NCBI GenBank assembly: GCA_963205455.1
Contig: CAUJJL010000080.1
Span: forward strand, 1 to 36,996
Source: Verrucomicrobiota bacterium
GTDB taxonomy: Bacteria > Verrucomicrobiota > Verrucomicrobiia > Opitutales > Opitutaceae
Direction: 5' to 3'
Length of the DNA stretch: 36,996 bases
Below are positions 17,877 through 28,572 of this stretch, in pieces. A program made the position numbers and the translations under genes. The notes beneath the pieces are model-generated. The model was not told the origin of the DNA. It saw nothing but the letters and a program-made list of their open reading frames with translations, and ran no database searches. How positions within the stretch are numbered: the stretch's first letter is position 1; every line of letters starts with the position of its first letter.

Positions 17877-19256
17877 CTACACGCGCCGAAGGCAGGCGTC
17901 CAGCAGCCGGTCATGCACCTGCGTGGCGGAGATGGGCTCATCGCTCTCGCCTCCGCCCGTTCCGATCAGAATCGGCCACTCGCGCGTGTCTGCGGGACAC
18001 GTTCCGTGCGATCCTCGGACAAGGGAGGGATCCAGTGGAATCAGGTCCATCAGCATGCGAAAGCCCAGCGCCTTTCTCAGGAGCTTGAGAGCCACGCGCG
18101 CTTTCGGAAACGCGATCGATGGATTCACAAACAGCTCCACCGGATCATATCCGTACTTGCGGTGAATATCAACACAGCGGGCGAAGTCCGGTGCCTTGGA
18201 ATCATCATTCCAATAGTAGTAGTTGAACCAGGCATCCTCCGACGCATAGGCAACGAGGTCGCCCGAGCGCTCATGATCGATCCCTTCACGGCGCTGCGCA
18301 TCCGCATCGAGCACACGGGCAACTCCCTCGATCCTCTCCATCTCCGCCTTCACCGTTGCGATCATGGCCGCTTCCTTCACGTAGACGTGAGCGACCTGAT
18401 GATCCGCGATCGCGAAAACCTGGCTCGCCCCACAATCCAGAAGTTCACGCCCAAGTTCCTCCTTGATCGTGATCCAGCCTTTCACGCGAAAAACCCGGTT
18501 GAGGGAAATCGATCGCCTCACCGTGGTGATCCCATACTCGGAGAGCACAACCGTCCTCACGCTTCGCCTGGAAAATCCGTCAATGAGCACGCCCGCAACA
18601 CGATCGATTGCCCTCACATCCTCGCGCAGTTTCGGATCATCCGGTCCAAGACGCTGGAGGTTGTAATCCAGATGAGGAAGGTAGACCAGCGACAGATCCG
18701 GGCGGTGGCGTTCCTCGATCCACTCCGCGGAGCGCGCGATCCATTCGGACGAGGCGATGCCCGCACGGGGACCCCAAAATGAGGGAAACGGAAATTCCCC
18801 AAGATCCGATTTTATCTCCTCCCGCAAACCCATAGGTTGCGTGTAGATGTCGAAAACCTTCCGCCCATCGGCCGGGTAGAGCGGACGCGGTGTAATCGAC
18901 CAGTCCGCACTCGAGTACATGTTGTACCACCAGAAAAGTTTCGCGCAGGTGAATCCGGGGCGTCTGTCTCGCAGGGTCTCCCACAGCTTGCGCCCCCGAA
19001 CAAGGTGATTCGACTGCTTCCAGAATTGATGTTCTTCAAGTTCGCGATCGTACCAGCCGTTGGCCACACATCCATGCCCCGACGGTGAAAGGCCGGTCAG
19101 GTAGGTGCTCTGGGCCGTGCAGGTCACGGCGGGGAGCACCGGCCTGATGCGAACCACACCGCCTCGCTTCGCCGCAGCCGACAGATTGGGAGTGTCCTCG
19201 CCGAGGATGCGTGAGGTGAGTCCGACGATATTGAGTACTGCAGTGCGCTCAGCCAT
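17877..19256 (-). CDS. eboF: EboF-type alkaline-phosphatase/nucleotide-pyrophosphatase-fold protein
   Basis: A 459-aa member of the type I phosphodiesterase/alkaline phosphatase fold. The nucleophile motif is present as PAVTCTAQSTYLTG (Thr45). Other metal-ligand positions deviate: the first Asp is replaced in LNIVGLT (Val11); Asp197 is kept in YLPHLDYNLQRLGP but the following His is Gln201; the SDHG motif reads SEYGI (Glu240-Tyr241). His365 in VDIHRKYGYDP is retained. The conserved blocks FTCAKLFWWYNMYSSADWS and VRGSHG suggest a dedicated subfamily. It is the last gene of the ebo operon and overlaps the eboD stop by 8 nt, implying coupled translation. The gene name rests on fold plus position. 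Confidence 0.78.
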   Translation of the reverse strand: MAERTAVLNIVGLTSRILGEDTPNLSAAAKRGGVVRIRPVLPAVTCTAQSTYLTGLSPSGHGCVANGWYDRELEEHQFWKQSNHLVRGRKLWETLRDRRPGFTCAKLFWWYNMYSSADWSITPRPLYPADGRKVFDIYTQPMGLREEIKSDLGEFPFPSFWGPRAGIASSEWIARSAEWIEERHRPDLSLVYLPHLDYNLQRLGPDDPKLREDVRAIDRVAGVLIDGFSRRSVRTVVLSEYGITTVRRSISLNRVFRVKGWITIKEELGRELLDCGASQVFAIADHQVAHVYVKEAAMIATVKAEMERIEGVARVLDADAQRREGIDHERSGDLVAYASEDAWFNYYYWNDDSKAPDFARCVDIHRKYGYDPVELFVNPSIAFPKARVALKLLRKALGFRMLMDLIPLDPSLVRGSHGTCPADTREWPILIGTGGGESDEPISATQVHDRLLDACLRRV

Positions 19257-20421
19257 GGCGCGTCTTCAACTCATCGATGGATGCCTCGACGCATTTCGTA
19301 TCCATCTCATGCACCTCAAGGCGCTGCCCGGGCGCGCGAATCATCGGGATGGATAGTCGTCCACCCAGATGCTCGCGAAACTCCTCCAGCCCGTCGAGCA
19401 CCAGGCGGGCACCCGAACGCCCGCGCAATTCAAGGAGGGGTGAATAGAGTCCAAAGCCGAGTTCTTTCATGAGTCCGAGCACGCGTTCGGAATCCTCGCG
19501 ACCAAGAAGTCCCGTGCGTCGCGCATAGATGATATCCATGGCCATTCCCACAGCCACGGCCTCTCCGTGCGAAAGTTCGAACTGGGATAGCTGTTCCAGC
19601 TTGTGCGCAGACCAATGACCAAAATCGAGAGGACGCGCGGATCCCCGCTCGAATGGATCCCCCGCCGTGGCGATATGCTCGATGTGCTGCCGCGCGCTCT
19701 CGCAGATGACGCGCTCAAAGGCATCGTTCTGAAACGCGGCAAGTTCCTTCGCCTGCGCCGCGATGGACTCGAAGAATGCGGCGTCACGGATGAGCGCGAC
19801 CTTCACCGCCTCGACCAGGCCTGCCCTTCGCTCACGCACCGGCAGCCCCTGAAGCAGGGACAGATCATTGATCACCGCATGAGGCACACCGAAAGAGCCG
19901 AGCCAGTTCTTCTTTCCGAAATAGTTCACGCCATTCTTCACGCCGACGCCACCATCCCCCTGGCTGAGACTGGTGCTGGGAAGACGGATCAGCGGTATTC
20001 CTCGATGCGCCGTGGCTGCGGCAAACCCCACCAGGTCAAGCACCGCTCCACCGCCCACCACCACGACGTAGGAATGCCGGCACAGACCCGCCGACTCTAT
20101 CACGCGCCAGATGCGCTCAAGCTGGGTAAAGTCATTCTTGACCCGTTCGCCGCCCTCGAGTCCCACCGGAGCGGCGGCGAGGTGAATGCTTTCAGCATGC
20201 GCGGAGAACCACGCGGAGATGCGCGTCCCATATCCGGGAAACGCCTTCTCGAGGCCGCGATCCCAAAAGACAACCGCGCGCACCTGCTCGCCCGGCTCCT
20301 TCGGAGTCAGCACACTCTCCAGAACGTCACTTGTCGGATCAAAAACATCCCGCGCAAAGATCAGTTTGTGCTCCTGCTGCACAAGGATGGGATGCGAAAC
20401 GGATTTCAACGACGATGCCAT
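19249..20421 (-). CDS. eboD: EboD, 3-dehydroquinate synthase-like enzyme
   Basis: A 390-aa protein of the dehydroquinate synthase superfamily. NAD-binding VVVGGGAVLDLVGFAAAT lies at about 119-136. The metal ligands are present: Glu204 (AGLVEAVKVALIRD), His269 (LDFGHWSAHKLEQ) and His285 (LSHGEAVAVGM). The DHQS motif SSVGGKTG is replaced by GGVGVKNGVN, keeping the lysine. It is therefore probably active on a related sugar-phosphate-like substrate and not the shikimate-pathway enzyme itself. The ATG at 20421 is chosen; it leaves a 76-bp gap after eboC, and no strong ribosome binding site is visible. An in-frame TTG at 20514 would overlap eboC. Confidence 0.87.
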   Translation of the reverse strand: MASSLKSVSHPILVQQEHKLIFARDVFDPTSDVLESVLTPKEPGEQVRAVVFWDRGLEKAFPGYGTRISAWFSAHAESIHLAAAPVGLEGGERVKNDFTQLERIWRVIESAGLCRHSYVVVVGGGAVLDLVGFAAATAHRGIPLIRLPSTSLSQGDGGVGVKNGVNYFGKKNWLGSFGVPHAVINDLSLLQGLPVRERRAGLVEAVKVALIRDAAFFESIAAQAKELAAFQNDAFERVICESARQHIEHIATAGDPFERGSARPLDFGHWSAHKLEQLSQFELSHGEAVAVGMAMDIIYARRTGLLGREDSERVLGLMKELGFGLYSPLLELRGRSGARLVLDGLEEFREHLGGRLSIPMIRAPGQRLEVHEMDTKCVEASIDELKTRHG

Positions 20422-20497
20422 GCGTGAAGTGAAATTTAGTCCACATCCGCCCGCGGACAGCAAGGCCTCATTCCCACCTCCACGGCCCACCCAGCGA

Positions 20498-21241
20498 TCA
20501 ACCCGACGCAGCAAGACGCTGCGCCCATCGGCCTAGCGGCACGGCCAGCAGACAGCACGCGGCCGGTATCCAGGCAGAAATGACACACAGCGCAAGGGCG
20601 TCGACCAGCGGTATGAAAGCAAGCAGGCGCCGGACCACCCTACCCAGCTTCTCCGATGGAGCGCCGGGCAGGTATTCTCGCCGCGCCAACACACTCAGGA
20701 CCACAATGTAGAGGAACAGACCAGCCAGCCAAAGGAGGAAGGGCATTCGCATGAGCTGCCCCGGCAGCGTTGCGATTGATACTGCCAGCATGATCCGGCA
20801 CCCTGCCATCAGCGCAACCGAGCCCGCCCAGCGTTTGTGGAGCCAGTCATACGCGACAATGACGCCGCCTAGCCCAAGCAACGCCAAGGGGTCCGCTCCC
20901 GCAAACATCAGAAGTCCAAGCCCGGCGAGAAGCTGTCCGATTCCAAGCAAGGCGGCAGTCCGCCGTGCTACCCAGCCTCGCGGAATCGCGCGATCCGGAC
21001 GATGGATCGCGTCAAACGCGACATCCGCGACATCGTTCAGCGTGGTGCCGCCTGCATAGGCCAGGCTGCCCGCGAGGAACACGAGCCCAATCGTCCCAGG
21101 CGACGGCAAATCGCCGGTCGACGGTGATGAAAGTACCAGCGCCGCGAGTGCATTGCTCCAGACCGACGGGAAATTGCCCGCGCGCGAAAGATCGAGCCAG
21201 ATTCCAAACGGACTTCGAGCGGGATTCTCCGCCAGGGTCAT
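20498..21241 (-). CDS. eboC: EboC, UbiA-like membrane protein
   Basis: A 247-aa integral membrane protein with about seven to nine helices. The first aspartate-rich motif of the UbiA prenyltransferase family is clear: TLNDVADVAFDAIHRPDR followed by AIPRG (residues 67-89). The second DxxxD motif on the later loop is not evident; that region reads AYDWLHKRW and later ARREYLPGA. In ebo clusters this gene is annotated as UbiA-like. ATG at 21241 overlaps the eboE stop as TGATG, which decides the start; a GTG at 21253 with AAGGGG upstream is an alternative. The substrate is unknown, possibly an isoprenoid-linked or membrane-embedded intermediate. Confidence 0.85.
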   Translation of the reverse strand: MTLAENPARSPFGIWLDLSRAGNFPSVWSNALAALVLSSPSTGDLPSPGTIGLVFLAGSLAYAGGTTLNDVADVAFDAIHRPDRAIPRGWVARRTAALLGIGQLLAGLGLLMFAGADPLALLGLGGVIVAYDWLHKRWAGSVALMAGCRIMLAVSIATLPGQLMRMPFLLWLAGLFLYIVVLSVLARREYLPGAPSEKLGRVVRRLLAFIPLVDALALCVISAWIPAACCLLAVPLGRWAQRLAASG

Positions 21242-22455
21242 CAGAATCGGCACGCCCCTTCCACAGCGGCAGCAAGAGACTCATCCGCCAGTCCCCGGCT
21301 GGCGAGGCAACGAAGGGTCCACGCATATTCGCGCACCAGTTGCTCCTCAATCCCGATCCGCAATGCAGCAGGCAAAACTTCCCACGTGTACGTTTCCATC
21401 TCGGCATGCCCGATCACTCCGGGATTCTCCGCCATCCAGTCGAAGGCTTCAAGCACGTGGTCACGCGTATCCATGAATGGACTACCCGGAGCCGCATGCA
21501 GGGGCAGATGGAAATGGACCCGCCATTCCTCATCGGGCAGGCGTCCCTCCGCATCCACCAGGGCATAGCGCAGGTCCACAAAGCGTCGGATGCGTTTGGT
21601 CCGTGTGTCATTCACCACGACCTGATGAAAATAAACCGGCTCATCGAACTTTGCCACGGCTGCGAGACCGGCCGCGTCCGGTATCAGTTTCAGCGCCGAG
21701 CTGATGTGCAGTTTGCTCAGCCGAAGTCCCGCCGCGCGCAGGCGATCAAGCGCCGGGCGCGCATTCTCGTACTCGACCGCAAGGTGGCAGCAATCGTAGT
21801 TCACACCGACCCGTTGCAGAAGATTTTCTGCGTCAACCACGGCGTCCGATGCCCTCCACGCATCAAAGAATTTTACCGTCTCTAACGACGTCTCAAACTG
21901 GCAACAAGGTTCCGGCTCGAGGCCGAGATGCAGGTCGCATCCCGATCGATCCGCCAGATCGGCAATGGACCTTCCTGCAACCGTAAGGTTCTTGAAGATG
22001 GCCGCCCTTCTTTCCGCATCGAGCACGATCCACGGCTTGAAGGATCCGGGAACCGAACTGACACTGCCCGATGCCCCCTTCGGGATGAGCTGCACGAGGA
22101 GTTCGAAGAGAAGAGTGGTGTAGGCGAGCCGCTCTGGAGTGGACCAGTCGGGCGCGTAAACCTGCTCCTTCACGCGCGAACCATGAAAACTTCCGTAGGG
22201 AAATCCGTTGATCGTAAAGACATAGCAGTCCTCCGCCTCCAGCCATCGCCGGAAGGCATTCAGGTTGTCACCCTGCGCGAGTTCGCTGGCCGCGCGATGA
22301 CTGAGCCTCAGGCCGATCGCGTAACTGCGCCCCACGGCCACCCTGCGCCTGACCGCAAGCGTATGCTCCCGAAGCGCGCGCCAGGTTTCCTCCCAGGAAT
22401 CGCCGCGGTGGACATTTGTGCAGTAGGCGAGATGGAGCCCGTGATTGAGTTTCAT
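21241..22455 (-). CDS. eboE: EboE, metabolite traffic protein (TIM-barrel)
   Basis: A 404-aa protein of the AP-endonuclease-2/xylose-isomerase-like TIM-barrel type. Metal-site-like residues occur in order: GLEPEPCCQFET (Glu), NYDCCHLAVEYEN (Asp/His), KLHISSALK (His), VHFHLPLHA and GHAEMETYTWEVLP (Glu). The N-terminal MKLNHGLHLAYCTNVHRGDSW is characteristic of the family in ebo clusters. ATG at 22455 overlaps the eboB stop as ATGA, a translational-coupling arrangement that decides the start over the upstream in-frame ATG at 22488. The reaction catalysed is not established. Confidence 0.87.
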   Translation of the reverse strand: MKLNHGLHLAYCTNVHRGDSWEETWRALREHTLAVRRRVAVGRSYAIGLRLSHRAASELAQGDNLNAFRRWLEAEDCYVFTINGFPYGSFHGSRVKEQVYAPDWSTPERLAYTTLLFELLVQLIPKGASGSVSSVPGSFKPWIVLDAERRAAIFKNLTVAGRSIADLADRSGCDLHLGLEPEPCCQFETSLETVKFFDAWRASDAVVDAENLLQRVGVNYDCCHLAVEYENARPALDRLRAAGLRLSKLHISSALKLIPDAAGLAAVAKFDEPVYFHQVVVNDTRTKRIRRFVDLRYALVDAEGRLPDEEWRVHFHLPLHAAPGSPFMDTRDHVLEAFDWMAENPGVIGHAEMETYTWEVLPAALRIGIEEQLVREYAWTLRCLASRGLADESLAAAVEGACRF

Positions 22456-23267
22456 CCGGCGGGCTGGCTGAGGACAAATCTGGGACACTGCGCAAGGAAA
22501 CGCAGCGGATTCTGATAGAGCACCTGATCGACAAACTCCGCATCGTAACCCCTTCGACGCATCTCGAGCGCCGTCTTGGGAACGGCAAGCGGGTCGCTCA
22601 CTCCCCAGTCACACGCGGAATTCAGCCAGATGCGATCGCGGCCGCAGATTTCAAGCATGTCAACCGCGCGCGGAGGCGAGGATTTCGAATCAGGATAAAG
22701 CGTGATGCCCGCCCAGTATCCCTGATCCAGCACCTGCCGGATGGTGTGCTCCTCGACGTGATCGATGATCACCCGTCCTGGCTTCACGCCTCGGTGCGAC
22801 CGCAGCAGGTCAACGATGAGCTGAGTTCCCTTCTTCTTGTCCTCGAGGTGAGGCGTGTGGACGAGGATGAGCTGGTCGTGCCTTACCGCGAGATCAACGT
22901 GAAGTTCGAGGACCTTCAACTCGTTGCGCGTATTGCGATTCAGGCCGATCTCCCCGATGCCGAGTACGTTCTTCTTCCCAAGGAACTCCGGGATCATCGC
23001 CAGCACATCGGCAGCGAGCTTGAGATCCTCCGATTCCTTGGGATTGAGGCAAAGCCACGAATAGTGCGGCAGCAGGAATTTTGCCGCACGTGCCGGCTCG
23101 TACTCCGTCAACTGCCTGAAATAATCGCGAAACCCTTCCACCGACCCGCGATCATACCCGGCCCAGAACGCAGGCTCGCACACGGCCGCGCAACCTGCCG
23201 CCACCATCGCCTGGTAGTCATCCGTTGTCCGGCTCACCATGTGGCCGTGAGGTTCAATGTAACGCAT
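22452..23267 (-). CDS. eboB: EboB, TatD-like metal-dependent hydrolase
   Basis: A 271-aa protein of the TatD/amidohydrolase superfamily. It has the HxH metal motif at the very N-terminus (EPHGHMVSRTTDDYQ), LGIGEIGLNRNTRNE (Glu ligand), LILVHTPHLEDKKKGTQ (His), RVIIDHVEEHTI (His) and LNSACDWGVSDPLAVP (Asp). The full metal-ligand set is present, so hydrolase activity is plausible. ATG at 23267 is preceded by AGGGA overlapping the stop of the upstream small gene (9-bp gap), so the two are co-translated. It is second in the ebo operon. Confidence 0.88.
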   Translation of the reverse strand: MRYIEPHGHMVSRTTDDYQAMVAAGCAAVCEPAFWAGYDRGSVEGFRDYFRQLTEYEPARAAKFLLPHYSWLCLNPKESEDLKLAADVLAMIPEFLGKKNVLGIGEIGLNRNTRNELKVLELHVDLAVRHDQLILVHTPHLEDKKKGTQLIVDLLRSHRGVKPGRVIIDHVEEHTIRQVLDQGYWAGITLYPDSKSSPPRAVDMLEICGRDRIWLNSACDWGVSDPLAVPKTALEMRRRGYDAEFVDQVLYQNPLRFLAQCPRFVLSQPAG

Positions 23268-23276
23268 GGCTGTTCC

Positions 23277-23594
23277 CTATTTCTGGACGGGACGCCAGGC
23301 ACCCAGCGCCGCCTTGCCGGACGAGATCGCGTCTGGCTCCGATGTCGGATCGCTCAATTTCTCGAGGATGCGACGCGCCCGTTCCGGCCGTCCATCCACG
23401 AGGACCTGCGCAGCTTCCCGCAGGGCTTCGCACCGAAAATCGTCCGCCACCTCATGCCGTTCCACCCGGTCGAGAAACGCCGCAACCTCCAGGAGCTTTG
23501 CGCGAACCGGGATGAAGCCCGTGTCGACAACGGCGGCACCCGAACCGGGCGGCAAGGGTGAAACGGGAGATCGGGAATCGCGGGAATTCGACAT
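23277..23594 (-). CDS. Short helical protein in the eboA position of the ebo operon
   Basis: A 105-aa protein predicted from the ATG at 23594, with GGAA about 8 nt upstream. The N-terminus is a low-complexity Ser/Pro/Gly stretch. The rest is helical: [19 protein letters not shown], then [15 protein letters not shown], then [17 protein letters not shown] and a conserved-looking ending [12 protein letters not shown]. It is not the classical EboA domain, to which I see no resemblance, but it is the first gene before eboB and is read through to it with a 9-bp gap. The amphipathic helices suggest a small scaffold or regulatory partner. I do not assign a function. Confidence 0.65.
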   Translation of the reverse strand: MSNSRDSRSPVSPLPPGSGAAVVDTGFIPVRAKLLEVAAFLDRVERHEVADDFRCEALREAAQVLVDGRPERARRILEKLSDPTSEPDAISSGKAALGAWRPVQK

Positions 23595-23747
23595 GCTGGG
23601 TTCCGGGAAATCGCCAGAGGACGGTGGATAGTTCAAGGCAAAGCGTCCCAGCCCGAAATGCAACCGCACGAATCACGCTGAGCACGCCTCGCCTGCTCCT
23701 CCCGTATACTCGTTTGCGTTTCGCCCTTTGCGCTCCCTGCGGTCAGC

Positions 23748-23776
23748 TTGACCAGCACTATCGTGCATGGTATCGA
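23748..23776 (+). promoter_or_regulatory. Possible sigma70-type promoter for pabA
   Basis: TTGACC (23748-23753) and TATCGA (23771-23776) are separated by exactly 17 nt. The -35 matches 5 of 6 consensus bases, the -10 only 3 of 6. A start site about 8 nt beyond would leave a leader of only about 5 nt before the GTG at 23789, so translation would be nearly leaderless. Confidence 0.35.
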
Positions 23777-23788
23777 TCTGCGACTGCC

Positions 23789-24355
23789 GTGCTACTCGTC
23801 ATCGATAACTACGATTCGTTCACCTACAACCTCGTCCAATATTTTGGACAACTTGGGGTTGAGCAAAAGGTATTTCGCAATGACGAAATCACCCCCGGGC
23901 AGGCGCTGGATCTCAAGCCTGACCGGGTGCTGATTTCGCCGGGGCCGTGTTCGCCGGCAGAGGCGGGTGTTTCGCTGGAGATGATCGGGGCCTTTGCCGG
24001 CAAGGTGCCGCTGCTTGGAGTCTGCCTCGGTCATCAATCTATCGGCCATTATTACGGCGGCCGCGTGGTGCGCGCGGAAAGGCTCATGCACGGCAAGACT
24101 TCCCCCATTTTCCACAAGGATACGGACGTCTTTCGCGGCATGCCGCAGGGATTCCCTGCCACGCGCTATCACTCCCTGCTGGTCGAGCGGTCGACGTTTC
24201 CCGCAGAACTCGAAATCACGGCCGAGACCGCCGAGGGCGAAATAATGGGACTCCGCCACCGCAAACAGCCGATCTGGGGGGTCCAGTTCCACCCCGAGAG
24301 CATCGCAACCCAGGATGGGATGCGACTCCTGCGCAACTTTCTTGAACTTTCCTGA
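23789..24355 (+). CDS. pabA: Anthranilate/aminodeoxychorismate synthase glutamine amidotransferase subunit
   Basis: A 188-aa class I glutamine amidotransferase that supplies ammonia to chorismate-using TrpE or PabB. The N-terminus [19 protein letters not shown] is diagnostic. The nucleophile Cys is in [12 protein letters not shown], and His/Glu of the triad in WGVQFHPES. The start is the GTG at 23789, because it gives the normal family start; the open frame upstream has no homology. No trpE or pabB is adjacent, so the partner is elsewhere. It diverges from the ebo operon across a 194-bp gap. Whether it serves folate or tryptophan synthesis cannot be decided; pabA is the common name for the dual-use form. 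Confidence 0.9.
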   Translation: MLLVIDNYDSFTYNLVQYFGQLGVEQKVFRNDEITPGQALDLKPDRVLISPGPCSPAEAGVSLEMIGAFAGKVPLLGVCLGHQSIGHYYGGRVVRAERLMHGKTSPIFHKDTDVFRGMPQGFPATRYHSLLVERSTFPAELEITAETAEGEIMGLRHRKQPIWGVQFHPESIATQDGMRLLRNFLELS

Positions 24356-24378
24356 GACGCAGCAGTCACAGAACCATC

Positions 24379-24864
24379 ATGCGTTGCCCCAAGTGCACCT
24401 CAATTGAAGACAAGGTGATCGACTCGCGAATCGGTCGCGAGGGATCCACCATCCGCCGCCGACGCGAATGTCTCGAGTGTGGACACCGCTTCACCACGAC
24501 GGAGACCCACGTTCGTGATGGAATGGTGGTGCTGAAGCGGGATGGCCGACGCGAGGAATTCGACCGCGACAAGCTGATCCGGGCGGTGCGGGCCGCCTGT
24601 CACAAGCGTCCAATCGACGCGGAACAAATTTCCATGCTGATCGACGATGTGCTCGACGCCATGGAGGCCCGCTTCGACAGCGAGGTCCCTTCCCAGGCTA
24701 TCGGCGATGGCATCATGCAGCGTCTTCGCAAGATCGACCAGGTCGCCTACGTCCGCTTTGCAAGCGTGTACAAGGAATTCCGCGACGTGGGCGAGTTTGT
24801 CGATGAGATCAGTCTGCTTCACCAGCGCGCTCAGGCCGGTGGACCTCCGGAATCCGCAGACTGA
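24379..24864 (+). CDS. nrdR: Transcriptional repressor NrdR
   Basis: A 161-aa NrdR, which binds NrdR boxes and represses ribonucleotide reductase genes when dATP is high. The zinc ribbon is intact: Cys3, Cys6, Cys31 and Cys34 (MRCPKC and CLECGHRF). The ATP-cone domain follows (VVLKRDGRREEFDRDKLIRA, VAYVRFASVYKEF). It begins 23 bp after the pabA stop, consistent with co-transcription, though no ribonucleotide reductase gene is nearby. Confidence 0.95.
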   Translation: MRCPKCTSIEDKVIDSRIGREGSTIRRRRECLECGHRFTTTETHVRDGMVVLKRDGRREEFDRDKLIRAVRAACHKRPIDAEQISMLIDDVLDAMEARFDSEVPSQAIGDGIMQRLRKIDQVAYVRFASVYKEFRDVGEFVDEISLLHQRAQAGGPPESAD

Positions 24865-24938
24865 TCTGATCCGCGTGGCGGCACCCGTCTCCTCCGACGA
24901 GACGCAGGCCCCCACAAATCCGCCTGCCTTACACCGCC

Positions 24939-25445
24939 GTGAGATCCACTCCGCCCGACGATTTGCGTCGTCTGCATTTTATCAACGCGCTCTTTGCGCA
25001 TGTCACAGGACACGACCTTTACCTGGCCAGGCAGATCAAGGATGCGATCGCCTTCAGCCTCGCCGAACTCGAGATGAAGACACAGGCCGACCCCGGCTCC
25101 GCAGTGCTCTACGATGCAGCTTTCACAGCCGCCGCCGCCGACCTCCTGGCGAGGTTCTTCGGTGAGAATCCCGGTCATGGATTTTTCCATTGGGACGCCT
25201 CCACCACGCTGGTCTCCGCAACACCCCTCTTCACCCGTGCGGAAATCATGGCCGGACTCAAGCGGCTCGCACGCTACCGTGAGTCAACGCTCCTGATCAC
25301 AAACCTTCGCCCCGCGCTCATGCCCGCGAATGGGCGGCAGACACCGCGACGCAAGCGCGACTACCAGGAAGCCGTTTTCTTCATCCGCTCGCTCGCGGCC
25401 GCACGCACTCCAAGAACCGCCAATCTCAATCTTCTCTTTCTATGA
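24939..25445 (+). CDS. Hypothetical protein, unrecognised family
   Basis: A 168-aa protein with no domain I recognise. It starts at a GTG (24939), 74 bp after nrdR. Its N-terminal half is helical (LRRLHFINALFAHVTGHDLY, ARQIKDAIAFSLAELEMK). The middle is mixed, with FFGENPGHGFFHWDASTT, and the C-terminus is basic (RQTPRRKRDYQEAVFFIRSL). Even codon composition and position in a same-strand series between nrdR and the HIT gene support a real gene. It looks cytoplasmic, with no signal peptide or membrane helix. Confidence 0.6.
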   Translation: MRSTPPDDLRRLHFINALFAHVTGHDLYLARQIKDAIAFSLAELEMKTQADPGSAVLYDAAFTAAAADLLARFFGENPGHGFFHWDASTTLVSATPLFTRAEIMAGLKRLARYRESTLLITNLRPALMPANGRQTPRRKRDYQEAVFFIRSLAAARTPRTANLNLLFL

Positions 25446-25448
25446 GCT

Positions 25449-25485
25449 GCGCCTTCGGCGCGCCCACGTGAGACGATTTCGTCTC
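25449..25485 (+). other. Tandem short hairpins between hypothetical and HIT genes
   Basis: Two stems follow the stop of the hypothetical gene: GCGCC/GGCGC (25449-25461, 3-nt loop) and GAGACG/CGTCTC (25470-25485, 4-nt loop). Neither is followed by a T-tract, so these are weak or attenuating structures at best. Confidence 0.3.
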
Positions 25486-25517
25486 GAAACAGAGCGATGC
25501 ACCGCTAGAACCTCCCC

Positions 25518-25859
25518 ATGGCCAAGACTCTTTTCCAGAAGATCATCGACCGCGAGATCCCGGCAAAAATTGCGCATGAAGATGCGCAATGCATCGCCAT
25601 CCACGACATCGCGCCGCAGGCACCCGTGCACATCCTCGTCATCCCCAAGTCGCCATTTCCGCGGATTTCCGAAGTGACACCCGAAGGCCAGTCGCTCCTT
25701 GGCCATTTATTGCTCACTGCCACAAGCCTCGCCAAGAAACTCCACCTGGAAAAAGGCTACCGGATCGTGATCAACAACGGACCTGATGGAGGGGAAAGTG
25801 TGCCGCATCTGCATGTCCACCTTCTTGGCGGCCGATCCATGAGCTGGCCTCCAGGATAG
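25518..25859 (+). CDS. HIT-family nucleotide hydrolase (HinT-like)
   Basis: A 113-aa histidine-triad protein. The catalytic HxHxHxx motif is PHLHVHLLGGRSMSWPPG near the C-terminus; the N-terminal TLFQKIIDREIPAKIAHED and the segment APVHILVIPKSPFPRI are typical of HinT purine-nucleoside phosphoramidases. Full length for the family, which is usually about 110 residues. It is last in the plus-strand series that begins with pabA. Confidence 0.93.
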   Translation: MAKTLFQKIIDREIPAKIAHEDAQCIAIHDIAPQAPVHILVIPKSPFPRISEVTPEGQSLLGHLLLTATSLAKKLHLEKGYRIVINNGPDGGESVPHLHVHLLGGRSMSWPPG

Positions 25860-25973
25860 ACAAGTGTCCCGTTCTGGAGCCTGCAGGACCTTCACTGATT
25901 CGCCGGAAAACACGGCCAACGCACCTGCCACCAGGGTGCAATCGCCTGCACCGTCGCGGTTCAGATCCGTTCG

Positions 25974-28497
<2,524 letters not shown>

Positions 28498-28572
28498 TGG
28501 CAAACAAGTCCGCACCGCGTGCCGAAATTGCATGATTGGCATTCCGCATCCGATGACTCAGGATGGGCTGCC

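Noticed and set aside
19603..23561. Several long plus-strand open frames opposite the ebo genes
   Set aside because: Low-complexity Arg/His-rich translations, entirely antisense to eboB-eboF.
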